Shown piece after piece: positions 20,962-34,900 of a DNA stretch of 64,000 nt (within the stretch, counting starts at the first letter, position 1; each line of letters begins with the position of its first letter). The notes beneath the pieces were generated by a model. The model had not been told where the DNA came from and did not search any database. It saw nothing but the letters and a program-made list of their open reading frames with translations. Location: the NCBI GenBank assembly GCA_022695795.1, contig MU404062.1, positions 434,001-498,000 of the forward strand. The letters run 5' to 3'. The DNA comes from Biscogniauxia marginata. Taxonomy: Eukaryota > Ascomycota > Sordariomycetes > Xylariales > Xylariaceae. The translations under genes were made by a program, and so were the position numbers.

Positions 20962-23137
20962 GCTGAAAGTGCCCGTTTTTGTAGAAGCTAATACGAAGAT
21001 GTGAAGGAAGAAGAGGGGGTGGGCGTGAAGATTGGCGAAGCACCGTTGTCGCTTGTCGCTTGTCGCCGTTGTTGGACTTTTTGTTGAAGCTCCAATGGAC
21101 TCTCTCTAATCACTGGCTCGCAATTGAAGCTGCCTTGCATCAGAGCAACCGCGTACCTCTAGCGCCGAACCCACGTGATCCTCAGACTTGGTTACATAAG
21201 CACAGGCCATTGCATCTATCCTATCGGGGAATCGCAACTCGATTGATACCGGTCTCGTTACTCATTGAAATTCATGTTGCGCTTGTCGCGGTATATAAAG
21301 GAGCGTTTGCCCGGCGGGATTAACTCATCATAGCGATACGGGAATACCTACTTATAAGTCTGATCAAGCAACTACCTACCTGGGTTACAGGCTAGGTAGG
21401 CTGGTAGTATTTACCTCTTTACGGGCGTCCCTTACAGGTACTACATAACCTACATGAAGGTAGGTAGACATTGCTACCACGACTTAGATGACTATCTAGT
21501 GTATATAACAAGGAGATATCTCGAATGTTGGAGAGTTATTAAAAGTAAGTAGTATGCTTTAATCAACAGCATGAACGCAGGTTTAATATGTAATGGCATA
21601 GGCCACAAGACCATATAAGGCATTTACAGAGGGAAATGGTCAGGGGCTAGTTTTTGTTACTCCTTACCTGTGTTCAATTACACATTCAAGCAGCCGATAG
21701 CCCCGTACCTACACACGAATCGTGGTAGAATGGATCTTTTCTCAGGAGGCAGGTACTCGTCATCCCAATCAGAAGAACCTGGCAAGCCCTGGAATTTCGG
21801 TTAACGGAGGCCGCCAGAACTGCCTTGAATTATTCGTTGAGACCGCTACTTACCTTTTTGTTCTTTTTCTTTTGTATACGGGGTTTTTTCCTGCTTGGTT
21901 TTCGTCATTGAGACTATAAAAAAAAGGAAACAGCCCAAGGTTACATTAGTTGGTTGATAGATAAGCGTCCAGTTCTTCGATTCGCAGCTGAGAGCCTCAA
22001 AAAAGGTATTTAGATGGGATTAGATGGAATGCATCATATACATACATAGTTTACTTCTCAACTACCATACCTACCTAAGGTTACTAATTCATTTAAATAA
22101 TATTTAATGCCTACCGCTTCGCCTCTGTCTTTTAAGATCTCTTGTTGTTGTTTTTTTTTTTGGAAGTGATACTGTATTGTTGAGGTGCAGTAGGGACGGA
22201 TGTATGCTTAGATAAGTAGGTTGGTAGAGATTAGGTACCTAGGTAGGAGGTACGGGAATATTGATAGGCGGGCAGTAAAATAACATTGCCAGTCAAGGCG
22301 TTAATGAAGCCCACCTTTTCTCCTGTCCACAGGCTGCGTGGGCACTGCCAAAAGCTCCCCGTATCGGCCCCGACGATAACCCGGTCTTAGCACCTAAGCC
22401 AAGTAATTCGGTTATACAACGCCAATGTCCCTCTGATCCTTGATCACGTACGAGTAACACTAGTCTCATCCTGAACGGCGCCCATCAACTGCATCCTGTC
22501 GACGTCCCGACCTTTTCCCCCCTTCCCATTTCCATTTCCCCCCTTCTTCCCGCTAGCCCTTCTCGACTTCCTCCACGGCCGCGAGCTTCGCAATCCTGCC
22601 TTGCTCGTCTTTTTACCTCTCTGCCCACTCCGACCATTGGCCCGCCGGAGCACGAATCCCACGCCTACCTGGGAAAATCTTGGGGGGAACGAGAGAGCAC
22701 ACGTACGAGTTCGGGAGGGAGAAGAAGCAACCCGTCGCTCGCACAACCTCGGCGGTCGACCACGACGGTCAATCCGTCGTCAGTGTCGGCAACTTAGCAA
22801 CCATCGTCTGTTGACAGACCTGGTCTCTGTCTAGGCTCGCGGCCGCCTGGGCTCTGCACGAGTGAGTCCCCCCCCCTTCTGCCCCCTGACCTGATCTGGT
22901 CTGATCCCATTCGGACCCTTTTTGCATTTTGCACTTCACACTTTTGCATTTTTGACAACCCGGCCTGCATGCGAACGCCGCATGACCGTCGGCCAACACC
23001 AGAGTCAACGTCGGCATTCGCGTCGGCATCAAGACCAGAATCTATCTCCATGTCGCCAGTGATTTGCTCCCTCGCCTCGTGGTCGGCTTCAAGTGTCATC
23101 CGCTGACAGCAACATCACATCTCTCCAGGACGACACC
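20962..23137. other. divergent intergenic region, VMA3 / ROM2
   Basis: This holds the upstream regions of both flanking genes. TACCTACCTGGG / CTAGGTAGG words cluster at 21372-21470 and at 22221-22255. The last 700 bp are C/T-rich with a probable 5'-leader intron for ROM2. Open frames here (for example 21060-21323) start at non-ATG codons and show no motif. Confidence 0.5.
22862..23128 (+). other. probable 5'-UTR intron of ROM2
   Basis: A GTGAGT donor at 22862 and a CTGAC branch at about 23103 precede a CTCTCCAG acceptor ending at 23128, nine bases before the CACCATGG start of ROM2. Leader introns are common in fungal signalling genes. Without transcript data this remains a prediction. Confidence 0.45.
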
Positions 23138-26100
23138 ATGGCTGATTACCAGTACGACCAACGACGATATGGCGCACCGCCCGCCAACAACCAGCGAGAT
23201 GCCGCCTTCTCCAACATATTTGGCGCCCATCCTCCGCCGGGCCGCACCGGCACCATGACCTCTTCTTCGCCGAACTTGACGCCGCAGGAGGGAAGAACCC
23301 AGACCATGTCCTCCCTTTCCACCACGGGCCCTGACATGCAACGGCGGCCCCCGCCTCGACCTCAGCGCGCTGGAGGCTACGAAGACACGGTGGCCGGCCG
23401 AACTCGAACGATGGATACAAGTATAGCCAATGGTTATTACCAGAGCCAGCGGAACCCCTCCGGCGGATATCCTCCGCCGATGCGAGATCAATTCGCAAGA
23501 CCAAACCCGGGACCCGATCGGAGACCTTATCCCGGTCCTCCAGTTCCTCCACAACAAGGGCCTCCTCGGCTTGATTCCCGAGGACCACCTCCGCAAGGAT
23601 ACCCTCCGCGAAATCCGGCGCCTAGGTTCTATCAAGGCGGACCCGCGCCTGTCCCTGCCCCTGGACCTGGGCCCGCGATGCGCGACGACCCCTATCGCTC
23701 CCAGTCCCTCGCTAGCACGCCGCGGCAGCCCATGTACCAGCCGCCTCCTGGTTCCTTCCAACCTCCTCAGAACAACTTCCGACAAGTTCCCAATACCAAC
23801 CCGATGTCCAGGACTACGGCTCAGGGTCGCGTGGTGCCTGAACGCCATGACGATCGATCAATGTCCATGACAGGCTATCCACCCGATCGTGATGCACACC
23901 AGACGATGAGCGGCCGCATAATTCCAAACCGAATGAGAGCGCCTTCCAACGAAATGCCTGTGACGAATGGAAATGTTGGCGGAAATGGATTTGCCGGCAA
24001 CAACGGGTATCCTCACCAACCGGGGGCCGCGACGAGGACTATGAGCATGGCATCTACGAGTACCGTAGTCGATAACCATAGCCGCACGATGTCAATGGCT
24101 AGCACGATAGTACCAGAGAACTCGGAACAGGCACGGAAGCAGATCGCACATCGACCCTCGATATCGAAATCGGTTGATGGCGAGCGCCCCCCTACCGCTA
24201 AGATCCGGCCGCCTTTAGTATACCCTGCCCTCCTGTCCCGGGTCGCCGAATGTTTCCGGCAGAAAATTATCACCGGGGAACGAACGAAGAACGAACTGAC
24301 ATACAAGAATGCCTTCAGTGGTTCTGAAGCTGTCGACGTCCTATCGTACATCATCAGGACTACAGATAGGAACCTAGCATTGCTATTGGGCCGGGCTCTC
24401 GACGCCCAAAAATTCTTTCACGATGTAACCTACGAGCACCGCTTGCGAGATTCGACCGCGGAGATGTATCAGTTTCGGGAGACACTAATGGATGAGCCAG
24501 AGGATAAGCCACCGGTCAACGGCGTGTTCGTGTTGCTATCTGAATGCTACTCGCCAACATGTACGAGGGATCAGCTTTGTTACTCCATCGCTTGCCCTCG
24601 GAGGCTGGAACAGGTGTCTCGACTGAACCTCAAACCACAGGTCGGTCTGAGGAAAGACCAAGATGCGACCATTAACGACGACGTCGATCAGACGGACGAG
24701 CAGAAACTCTGGATCAACACTGTTCCGAAGGAGGTCGCCGAGAGCGTTGGCGACAGGGAAAAGAAAAGACAAGAGGTTATCTCTGAGATTTGTTACACTG
24801 AGCGGGATTTCGTCAAAGACCTGGAATACCTCCGGGACTTCTGGATCTTGCCGTTACGATCCAAGGGCTCCCCTATTCCCGCACAGAGACGGGATCGAGT
24901 CGTCCAAAACATCTTCAATAATATCATCGACCATCCTAGTATTCACTCGGTCAGCTCTCGGTTTGCAAAAGCCCTGACAGAACGGCAGCAGCGGAACCCG
25001 GTAGTGAAGAACCTTGGCGACATTTTCCTGGAAATTGTCCCACAATTCGAGCCATTCATCGTGTATGGTTCCAAGCAGCTAGAAGCCAAGTTTGAATTTG
25101 AGAACGAACGATCGAACAATCAATACTTTTCCAAATTTGTCGAAGAGATCGAGCGGAGGAAGGAGTCGAGGAAACTTGAGCTGAATGGTTACCTGACAAA
25201 GCCTACGACTCGATTGGCCCGTTATCCCTTGCTACTTGAGAATGTCCTGAAGTACACAGAAGACGGGAATCCAGACAAGGAAGACATACCGAAGGTCTTG
25301 GTCACGATCCGCGACCTCCTAAGCCGGGTCAATGCCGAGTCCGGCAAAGCGGAAAACCGATTCAACCTCCGACGACTCCATGAGCAATTGCGGTTCCGTC
25401 CTGCTGACCGGGTTGACCTCAAGCTCACAGACGAGGGGCGGGAGTTGGTCTTCAAGACGCAGTTCAAGAAGACGCCAACGGACCCCACAGATATTACGGC
25501 TTTCTTGTTTGACCATGCCGTTCTGCTCGTGAGGATCAAACAGGTCGGGAAGGGAGAAGAAGTAAAGGCCTACAGGAGAGTAAGTTCGGTCAATCTGATG
25601 AATATACTATACAACGGTTGAACTAATTACCATGTTTGCGTAGCCAATTCCTTTAGAATTGCTTGCAATCAAAGAAATGGACGAGGTCATTCCTCAGCCA
25701 GGAGTAAAGCGGGCGGCCTCGAACCTACCATTCCGCGGGAAAGATTCAGACAAGAAGACGGCTGAAGGATGGCCGATAACCTTCCGACATCTAGGCAAAA
25801 ATTATTACGAGCAAGTGCTATATGCATCAAACCAGACGGCTAGAAAGAAATGGCTCGAATTCATCGATGCGGCTCAACAGCGTCTTCGAGCAAGAGCTGA
25901 TTTCTTCAACATTTCCAACGTATCTTCGGATTTCTTCCAGGCCGGCAACCTAGTGAATGCTGTGACGCCATTTGGTACGATTTTTCATTTTATCAAGAGA
26001 TTGTATACTATGCTGACTTGATTACAGACGGCGGTCGTAAACTCATATATGCAACTGATCATGGCATCTATGTGTCAGATCGGAAGGCCAAAGACCAGCC

Positions 26101-27030
26101 ACCGAAACGCGTCATCGAGGCACAACATGTGACCCAAGTAGATGTGCTGGAGGAATACGGCCTTCTCCTCGTCTTATCTAACAAGTCTCTACAATCCTAC
26201 TCACTCGCAGCTCTCGATCCCAACGAACAGGCGCTCTCGAAACGGCCCAAGAAGATACAAAGCAACTGTAACTTTTTCAAGACAGGAATCTGCCTCGGTA
26301 GACATTTGGTATGTTGCGTAAAATCAAGCGCGCTTTCAACCACTATCAAAGTGTACGAACCGAATGATTCTATGAGCAAGGGCAAGAAACAGAAAGGATT
26401 TGGCAAAATGTTCAACGCCGGCCAGGACGAGTTGAAAGCCTTCAAAGAATTCTACATCCCGACCGAATCTACATCTGTTCACTTCCTCAAGAGCAAGCTT
26501 TGCGTGGCATGTGCCCGAGGTTTTGAAGTCGTCTCGCTAGAGACGCTAGAAACACAATCATTGTTGGATCAGGCTGACACTTCGTTGGATTTCGTTGCTA
26601 GAAAGGAAGGGGTCAAGCCAGTCCATATCGAACGGCTCAATGGCGAATTCCTTCTCAACTACACCGATTTCTCCTTCTTCGTCAACAGAAATGGCTGGAG
26701 AGCCAGACCAGAATGGCGCATCGACTGGGAAGGAACACCGCAAGCATTTGCTCTGTCTTACCCCTGGATCTTGGCATTTGAACCCAACTTCATCGAACTC
26801 AGAAACATTGAGAACGGTGCGGTGCATATCGTACCGCATAAGAACATCAGAATGCTACACAGTAGTACGCATGAGGTGAGACAATTTCCAACGTTTGAGT
26901 ATTGAAATACATTGTAGCTAACTCGACAAAGATATTGTTTGCATACGAGGACGAGGCCGGCCAAGACGTAGTTGCCGCGATCGATTTCTGGAAGAATAAT
27001 AGAAAGTCGGAGATGCCAGCGCTGCAGTGA
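23138..27030 (+). CDS. ROM2: Rho1 guanine nucleotide exchange factor (ROM1/ROM2 family)
   Basis: This Dbl-type exchange factor loads GTP on Rho1, linking cell-wall stress sensors at the plasma membrane to the cell-integrity MAP kinase and glucan synthase. Four exons (23138-25579, 25644-25974, 26028-26875, 26932-27030) give 1239 residues. Introns of 64, 53 and 56 nt have GTAAGT, GTACGA and GTGAGA donors. The start in CACCATGG is preferred over in-frame non-ATG codons upstream. Residues 1-345 are Pro/Arg-rich and disordered, with recurring RTxTM and TMSMAST motifs that look like phosphosites. A DEP domain spans about 350-447. The DH domain spans about 540-747 (VISEICYTERDFVKDLEYLR; TKPTTRLARYPLLLENVLKY). 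A PH-like region follows, and a citron-homology (CNH) domain runs from about 925 to the end (LIYATDHGIYVSD). Order and length match fungal Rom2. Confidence 0.93.
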
Positions 27031-27531
27031 TCGGAAGTACCCGGCCTTTTGTTTCTTCCAACCAGGTCGAATGATGGATCAGGTTGGAGCCGTGACTATA
27101 GCTGATCATTTCTGGCTCGTATTTGGCCGTATGCCCGGGTTGTCCCCCGGATCAAGGTCGATTCCTTGTAGGAACAGGGGATACTGGATAAAGCATGCAG
27201 GGCGTAATGTTTTTGTTGTCGATCTCGCGGACATTATTTTTCTTTCGAAGCTGCGTTTCAGCGACATATATCTTTTTTGAGAGCAGCAACCTGTCTTCAA
27301 TAGCGAGAGGAAATTCTTTGAGGCCCCCTCAACGCCCTCTGTTTTTTTTTTTTTTACGTTAGACCAGCCTTCACTCTGAGATACGCCCTCCGCACGACAT
27401 ATGAAAGGGGAACCTTTTTGTCTTTATCGTGCCTCGAAAGAGCTAAGCTGAATTAAAGCCATTATGGATCAAAGTCTGCGCAGTTGAGTAGAGATAGTAA
27501 AGTATGTGGAGAGAAGCAACTGAATTGGCCG

Positions 27532-27532
27532 C

Positions 27533-27569
<37 letters not shown>
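27532..27569. repeat. (GA)n microsatellite
   Basis: An almost pure GAGAGA run with one GAAA interruption, in non-coding DNA downstream of ROM2. Confidence 0.9.
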
Positions 27570-28304
27570 GAACGAGGGAAGAGACCAGGAGAGCGCTATA
27601 TCAATATTTTCAAAGCAAAGCCTTGAAGGTGGGTGTAAGGGGTAGAAGGTAAAGTGGGTGGGTTAAAGGGGGGGGAAGGCGCGGCGGGTTCGGGTTGTCT
27701 AGACTTGTAGGAAATTATATCTCCAGCTTATTCATAATATTTGATCAAAGGGGAAGAAGATAGGGAAGAAGGAGGATCTGGAGAGACAGAGAGGAAGAGA
27801 AAGAAGAAAATCTTCTCTCTCGAAACCCTATCCACACCCCCTGGTTCTTTGGTGCTTCTCCTCTTGTCTACATATATCCCCTGATATTTATATATATTTA
27901 TTAAAACCTACTATGTAGTGTTTAGAAACGAAACCGTGATCTTGTATCACTAATGAAATTTATTGGTGAAAGGGGGGTTTTTATTATTATCGTATTGCTT
28001 TATTTAATTTTTTTCTCCCCTTTCTTGTTTATCTTATGTTTACTCGTTTGTGAATGAGCAATGTGAGACGTGGGAACTCGTGATATAGGGAAGAAAGGGT
28101 TTTAAAGTTATATGGGTAAGATGCAGGTTGTCGGTTTTACTAACCTTACGATATAGTATATGTATATATGTATCGTCGGTCCGGGGCAGAAATGAGGAGA
28201 GAGCGGGGGTTGAGGGGTGGTTGAGATATTATCCACCTAGCTTTATGAGAAATGTGTATGTAGTATGAGTTGCGTTGCGTAAGGAGCTGGAACTGAAGAT
28301 ACAG

Positions 28305-28337
28305 ACATACATACATACATACATACATACATACATA
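28305..28337. repeat. (ACAT)n microsatellite
   Basis: About eight tandem copies of the tetranucleotide ACAT, followed by CATAGGTAGGTA. Confidence 0.9.
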
Positions 28338-31300
28338 GGTGCATAGGTAGGTAAATATTAGATGGATGCCCCCCCCCCCTTTTTTTTTTGATACACCTAA
28401 ACGGCGTATATTCGTCTCCCAAAAACCCCCACTCCTTATACTTCGTGTACCCCGCTGCCGCAGACCTCCCGCCGGGATACTAGACTAACCATTTGTAAAG
28501 ATTGCTTGATGAGGGGGAATTGGCTTTATCTGGTCTAGTTAAGGGGTATGAGACTGAACTAACTAGGTACCTAGGGAGGTCAGGGGAAAGAAGAAAAAAA
28601 AGGAAGAAAGATTTTAGATTGTGGCTTGATTTAAACTCTCCGGTGTATTTTAACTTTTAATCCGTCCGATTTCATTTTTTTAACGGACGACGGGGGAGAA
28701 GGACGGTTGGGACGGACGGGGTTGCGGGCCCGGATAGTAAGGTAAGTAGGTAGATAGATAGCCACGTAGGGTATGCAGATACGTTCGGTAGCGCTGCGTA
28801 GTACCCAGGACAAAGTTTGCGTACCTAGATATCGTCGTAGTAGTAGTAGATGGTCGACATGACTAACCTAGGCAACCTAACTTTTTACTCGTCTACCTTA
28901 GACTCTGGGCCGACTGACTCGATATGCAGTCGTAAAGTACTGGGACGCGAACGAAAATTGCTCTTGATTAGGTCAGAAGAGGGTGTAATGTAACATAGTG
29001 CTAAGTTAACATGTACATAAAATCGACTTCATCACTCTGTAATCCGTAACGTTAATTCTCCGTCCTGTTATATCAAAGTCTGTCGATGAGCGAGATGGGT
29101 TACATGGTAGATTCGTGTTTCGCTAACCCGGTCCGATATGTTTGGCTTTGTGCAGAACTCTGAACTACACGTTTTGCGGATAGGTCGGTCTCTAGCTCGG
29201 TCTATTTTTGACTCTTTTGTCCTTCCCCTGGATCTTCTTGTTCTTGGCTGGTGCTTCTAGTTTCTCGGCTTATCATCGATAGTACGAAGGTTGCTCGGGC
29301 TCTCTTTTCTCCTCGATCCCTCCCTCGCTCTGTGTGTGTATTAACAAATGATGTGAGAAAGAGGTAGGGAGTGTTATCATTGGAGGGGGGAGGAGGGGGG
29401 AAGGGATCTTGAGTAGGCTAGGGCCAACTGTTGGGGAATGCAATGCAATGCGTAGGCAAATATCTACACATATACGACGCGAGGATAAAGAGTTGTGCTA
29501 CGTGGTCCTATCTCGCGTCAATCGCGCCTTGGGGGGGTTTTTTTTTTCCTCTTCTGCAATTGCTTATACTAGGAGCGAATATACAGGTAACGTACAAGAG
29601 AACGGCGAGGGTCTAGACTGAGAAGGTTAAGGAGGTTCAACTGCTTGCTCTAGCTTCTTTCTGTCTTACATGCATATGCGGTGGCATGCATGCCAACGGG
29701 CAGGCTATCAATGGGGGCCGATCGATAGGCCCGGTGAACACCCATAACTAGGTACCTATAGAAGACGACATTACGTTACACTACCTACATATGTATGTAT
29801 GGACATGCAATTCCATATTGTGCAATTGGTCTATACGCATATCGATGTAGTTAAACAAATTGAGGCATGTGTATAGGTCACACGAATCAATGCTTATAAT
29901 AATACTATTTTATTACCAACCCCGGCAAAACCTTTTAAGTCGACACCGAGTTCTGCAAGTGCCGGCATGATAAATCATGCAGAGCGAAAACAGGAGATCT
30001 TCAGGAACCGATTCTCGATCTAGGAGCGTGGCACTCCCTCTCCCAATCCATCAGTCAGTCTATCGGGAAATTCACTCCGCAGTGCTACGTCGGCCGAGGT
30101 AATGTAGGTAGGAATGTTCCTATCTCTGCAGACAGGGCGATAGTCCGAAATCGTAATGAGTGAGTACGTTGGCCTAGTTGTGTAGTTGAGCGAGCAATGC
30201 GAGTGGTTTAGTTTTCGGGTTTCGCTTCGCTTCGATCTCCGTATTCATGCTCTTACATTTACCCCTTACCTGACGTATAACACGTGGCATGGTGTCTTTT
30301 GTTCTTCTTTAGGTCGTAGCTATCTACAGATGACTTTTGTCTAAGCAAACAGATTGAGACATAGGGCCATCCGGACTAAGGAGGTCATCGAGATACAGAT
30401 TAAACATGGGCGGGTGTCTCGGCGTCGAGGTTAAAAAAAGGGGGGAGGGGCGGATTCCCCCTTGCATGTGGCATTAGGGTTAAAAATAGTCTTCTACATA
30501 CTTCATATTTTCCCCTGTTTTCTTTTCATTATAACATAATCTGCTGCAGCGCCGTAGTCACTCACTTAGGTAGTAGCGCCTTTTCAATTAGACCTATTAT
30601 AACGTCCACAACCTGTCAAACGAATGCCAATAGGTGGTCTCTTTTCTATTTCTAGTTCTTTGACATGCCCAAAGAATATAGCGAGGGAAATACCAAGCCT
30701 TACCTCCATCCTTCTAGAAAATTGGTAACACAAAGAGCTAGTTCGACATCGGAGCAAGGGGTAACAAACGGGAACACTCGACTAGTTGAACGTTATATTC
30801 CCCTACATTAAACATGGGCTGATTATGATGGTTTGGTTTCGGGACTATTATCCGATTATCATGGGGGTTTTGGCTTTAGAGTTCAAACCATGGCATGCAG
30901 GGTACGACGCTCAGTACCTCCTCTACGTAGTAACCTCTGCGCCGGGACTACCGGACCGGACTTGTGTTATGTATGTGATATTTAATAATTGGGCGATCGG
31001 GATCGGGGGCTCGTCTATCCCACCTGCCTACCTACTTGTCCTGTGCGTAGATCGTGGGGGGGTGGATCGTGGGTACCTGGGTTTAGGTAAAGTTAATTCT
31101 AGGCACAATGTGTCAAGACATGCAGATCTAGAGAGTTAAGATGCAGAAAGGTGGTGACAAGCAGACGGATAGTCGATAAGAGAATACTCCCCCTTCGTCC
31201 CTCCAGAAGAATATTTTAAAGAGCTCTGTTTCTGGGATTCATCTCGTTATAGAACATGAAATGATATCTTCTCTCTGACTCGTGCAATGTGATTAATTAT

Positions 31301-31818
31301 TTATTCTTCAAGAGAACAAGAGAACTCGAGTACTCCAGCTTACAACTCCTTGGACAACCCAATCTGAAGTTCTTTTTCCTCAAGTCATCAGCCGCAAATC
31401 CTGAGCATCGAGAAGCAGGAGTAGAGCCTCCAAGCTTAAAGCGTACAATAAAGGATTCCAAATAGTCCCACGCTACGTTGCAAGAATGGATTGCTATTGT
31501 GCGAACTACTATGTTAGTCGGTACCCCATACCAGTGCTCATCAATTCCCCCAAGACGTATCTAATCTCTGACCGCATGTATCGTAATAGGGTGCGATCAA
31601 CTGCCACAACAAGGTATCGCAATTTGGCGATAGGTGCAAGCTGTGTACAGTATGTCTAGCCTATTTGCTTGCCGACTCATCCATCGCTTCGCAGCTCAAC
31701 TCGGGGCTTATTTTCTTTTTATGTCTTCGTTCCTTCTTCTCTCCCCTAAGCTTTCCTAAGAATCCTATATGGGATTTATGATGGCAAAAATAAACGACTA
31801 ACGGAAGACACAAAGATC

Positions 31819-31974
31819 ATGAACGAGGGTACATCAGCAAATTACGAGATGCTGAGAATCATATCTAACGACGAGTTTTCACACAACCGAGGGTACTCGG
31901 GGCGCGACAGCTATAGCCGGGAGGAGCGTCGGGGCCGCGGCCGGGACCGGAACGCTGTGCTTAGACGGGCCTAG
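31819..31974 (+). other. unresolved 51-codon RG-rich open frame
   Basis: A short frame starts at ATG 31819 and encodes an Arg/Gly/Asp-rich tail (RGYSGRDSYSREERRGRG). It is preceded by CTAAC at about 31798 and an ACAAAG that could be a splice acceptor, so it could be the last exon of an unseen gene. I found no convincing upstream exon and no family match. It may be chance, helped by a locally GC-rich patch. Confidence 0.2.
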
Positions 31975-34900
31975 AGAAGGATGTATCTCAGAAATGATCG
32001 ATCAGCTTGATATATCGGGTGGGCTTACTGCTAACGGTCAGACTAAAGCTTTAATTTTACAGTATGTGCAGTGTTTAGCTATATGGCTATTGTGTGGAAG
32101 AGAAAATAAAAGGCAGGAGTTAGTAGAAGGTTTTCTCATGTCGAGAAGGGGGAAATGAGAATTAGGAGAAAGGCGAAGCTCTGGCAACACGGGCATAGAC
32201 ATTCTGGGACTAAGAAGCTACATACAATAGAAGTTGAGTACGGGCAGGAGAGGGGAAATACATTTGGAATCATGAGACAACAAGATGATGGCCTTCTCTA
32301 GAGCCTTATATTTAGTCAGCGAATGCTGTACAATGTGACAATAGAGTATGAGATCCTTCATTAAAGGCCAAAATGTTACGAAGCAGAGTCCCTAGGGCTC
32401 ATAAATAATACGATATCACTACGTCTCTGAAACGAATCCAGATTCTCATAAGTTTCAGTACTGCCGGTCGCTCTAAGCCGATCGAGCTTTTTTCGGAGCC
32501 ATTGATGAGCTAAATATACGCTTGTGGTATATCCCAGAGGCTCCTCGTTAGCCATTAACCGGATTTGAAAACAAATATGTGCCCACACTTCTGTTAGGTA
32601 GCTGTAGTTACTGATACATAGAGGGACAACTACCTTTCTAACGGTTAGATATGAGGGCCATCTCCCTCATTGATAACCAGAAATATTCTCGGGAAGATGG
32701 TACTTGTAGGAAACATAACAAGTCAGTACTTCTTCTCATGAGCGGAGCTATTGAGCGACATGGCTAGACTCTCCGTGAGTAGCTGCCGGCTGTCTTATAG
32801 ATACCATAGCATGCATGGACCATACCGCAAACTCTCCAGCGCCCCCTTTCGCCAAACCGTTAGGACCAAATTGGCCACTCTGAAATTGATATCATTCACG
32901 ACTGTAAAGCAGTGCTTGTTGTAAAGGACCCTAGACTCTGCAGTGGTGTCCCATCACTCATGCTCTTATCCTGTATGTTTCACTAACATCGGAAAGCCTT
33001 ACTGGTGACAATCTACCGCGATAGCCCTGACAATGACGTATCAGTATTTTCCACTTGGCCTCAGCGAGGGCCTTTTATTATGGTTGCCTTATTTCCGCCG
33101 GTGTGGAGGGGGAGAATTCTCTGTGAGATGTGCTTCATCACCATGTGTTTCCATCGAATAGCTACGAAGGTCGAGTTGAAAGAAAGGTACACGTACTTTA
33201 CAAGCAAGGTGCTAGACCTATAGTGAAGAAAATGGGCATCAACCCATTTATGCATAAGTTCTCTCATGCCGTCTGTTTATAGTATCTTAATATTCCTGTT
33301 TTACAGACCAAAAGGCCTTCTTATAAACTCTCTGATGACGATAAAACAAAGTCATTAGACTATCATCATGGTTTAAAGTAGGCCTCACGGGAACGAAGCG
33401 GACTGTCAGAGTACTTTAGATCCCAGTAGGCAGTACAAACTTAAGCGGATGATGGTTGGTAGCTACTCAACGCCTACTACTAAAACCCCTCATGATCAGC
33501 TTCGAGTGTTGGACAGACCATAATACATGGGATCGTGCCGTATATGTGGTAGAAATACTACTCATTTATTGCACACTCTGTGAAGTAACACCGATTACTA
33601 GTATATGTACAGCTGAATAGTGCCAGGGGAGACCGAGAGCGGATCTTTTACATCCCGAATGGGAATTCTTTTTTTTAATCAAGTAGAGATTAGTCACAAT
33701 GTTATTGATCAACATGTTCTCACTTGTTTCTACCTCACCAACTTAGCAAGACTAACTTTATAGAAAATATAATACTGAATACGAAATCTGGCGTCGATGG
33801 CTTCAAGCTTACTTACTACTCAAGAACATGGCAACAAATTCCCTTCCTCATCGATGTCAGGGACACCATGGAACCTCTTCTCGAACCAAGTACAGCTTTG
33901 TACTATATTTGATACTTTTTTCTTTAAATTCACTTTCTCAGCACGCTCAGCTTCAACGCAAGTTGTCGCGAGTTATGACGTCTCCGCTTATATATATATA
34001 TATATACATAGTCACTTATTCCGCTTTATACATTTTTCTTTATTAAAGTACATATAATTAAACTGTTCAGGTCAGCGCATAGTATGTTCCAATATAAGTA
34101 AAAACCAGAGGCAGAATTAACAAAGTATTCATTTTATTCGATCCTTATTTGTATCCACTAGGTAGTTATGAGAAAGGCAGGATTAAAATAAATGAATGGC
34201 CGATGGATCAGGAGAGGGCCCTCAGTATGTAGGATATCGATTCAAAGCTATCCTATCAAGTCACCAGTATGTTCATCTCAACTCGCTTTTACCTTTAACC
34301 TCCTTGAAGCATACTATCAGAGGAGAGATACTGGCCTTGTATTTTACAGCCAACCGTGCGTCCACGTCTTACACGCATTCACTAATAGTAGAAGTTGCTT
34401 CATTATATCTTGTTACTTGAAAAGAAATCACGCTCGCAAAATCAGGTCGCCAATTCCTAACCTAGGTTCTATTCCAAACGAACACTTTAAAAATTCAACA
34501 TCGTCACAGGGGTTTTTATCATTATTCATTGTACACACATGTAGACCCTCACGTGTAGGTATCTACCTATCTACACATCTCAATACAACCTAGCGCGCTT
34601 GACGACGAGGTCGAGTTGCGAGTGGGGGTGTGGGGAAGAGGGGCGGGCCCGCGGGGGCTAAACTAGGGCGGTGGCGCTTGTGGGGCTAGACGGGAATGAA
34701 TGATTTGATATTTTCGGATCAAGGATTCAAGGTTAGGCTATCAAACTTAGCGTTGCCCTGCCCGGGTAGGTTTGGACTTGACTAACTTGATGATTCGGAT
34801 CGGAAGGACAAAAGATGGTTTCGTACACTGTAGAAGAGAAAAGTCCTACATGCACGGATGATGTCTATCTTGACATGCGACCGATTAAGACAGCACAATG

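Noticed and set aside
30786..31139. 117-codon plus-strand frame in the 8.2-kb gap
   Set aside because: It starts at a non-ATG codon, has no motif and has a length expected by chance in this much DNA.
32376..32588. 70-codon minus-strand frame with a protein-like charged stretch (WLRKKLDRLRATG)
   Set aside because: No flanking exon, no start context and no family recognised. It could be a relic but cannot be supported.
34192..34593. 133-codon plus-strand frame in the gap
   Set aside because: It has an ATG, but the amino-acid composition follows base composition, with no domain, splice context or GC shift.
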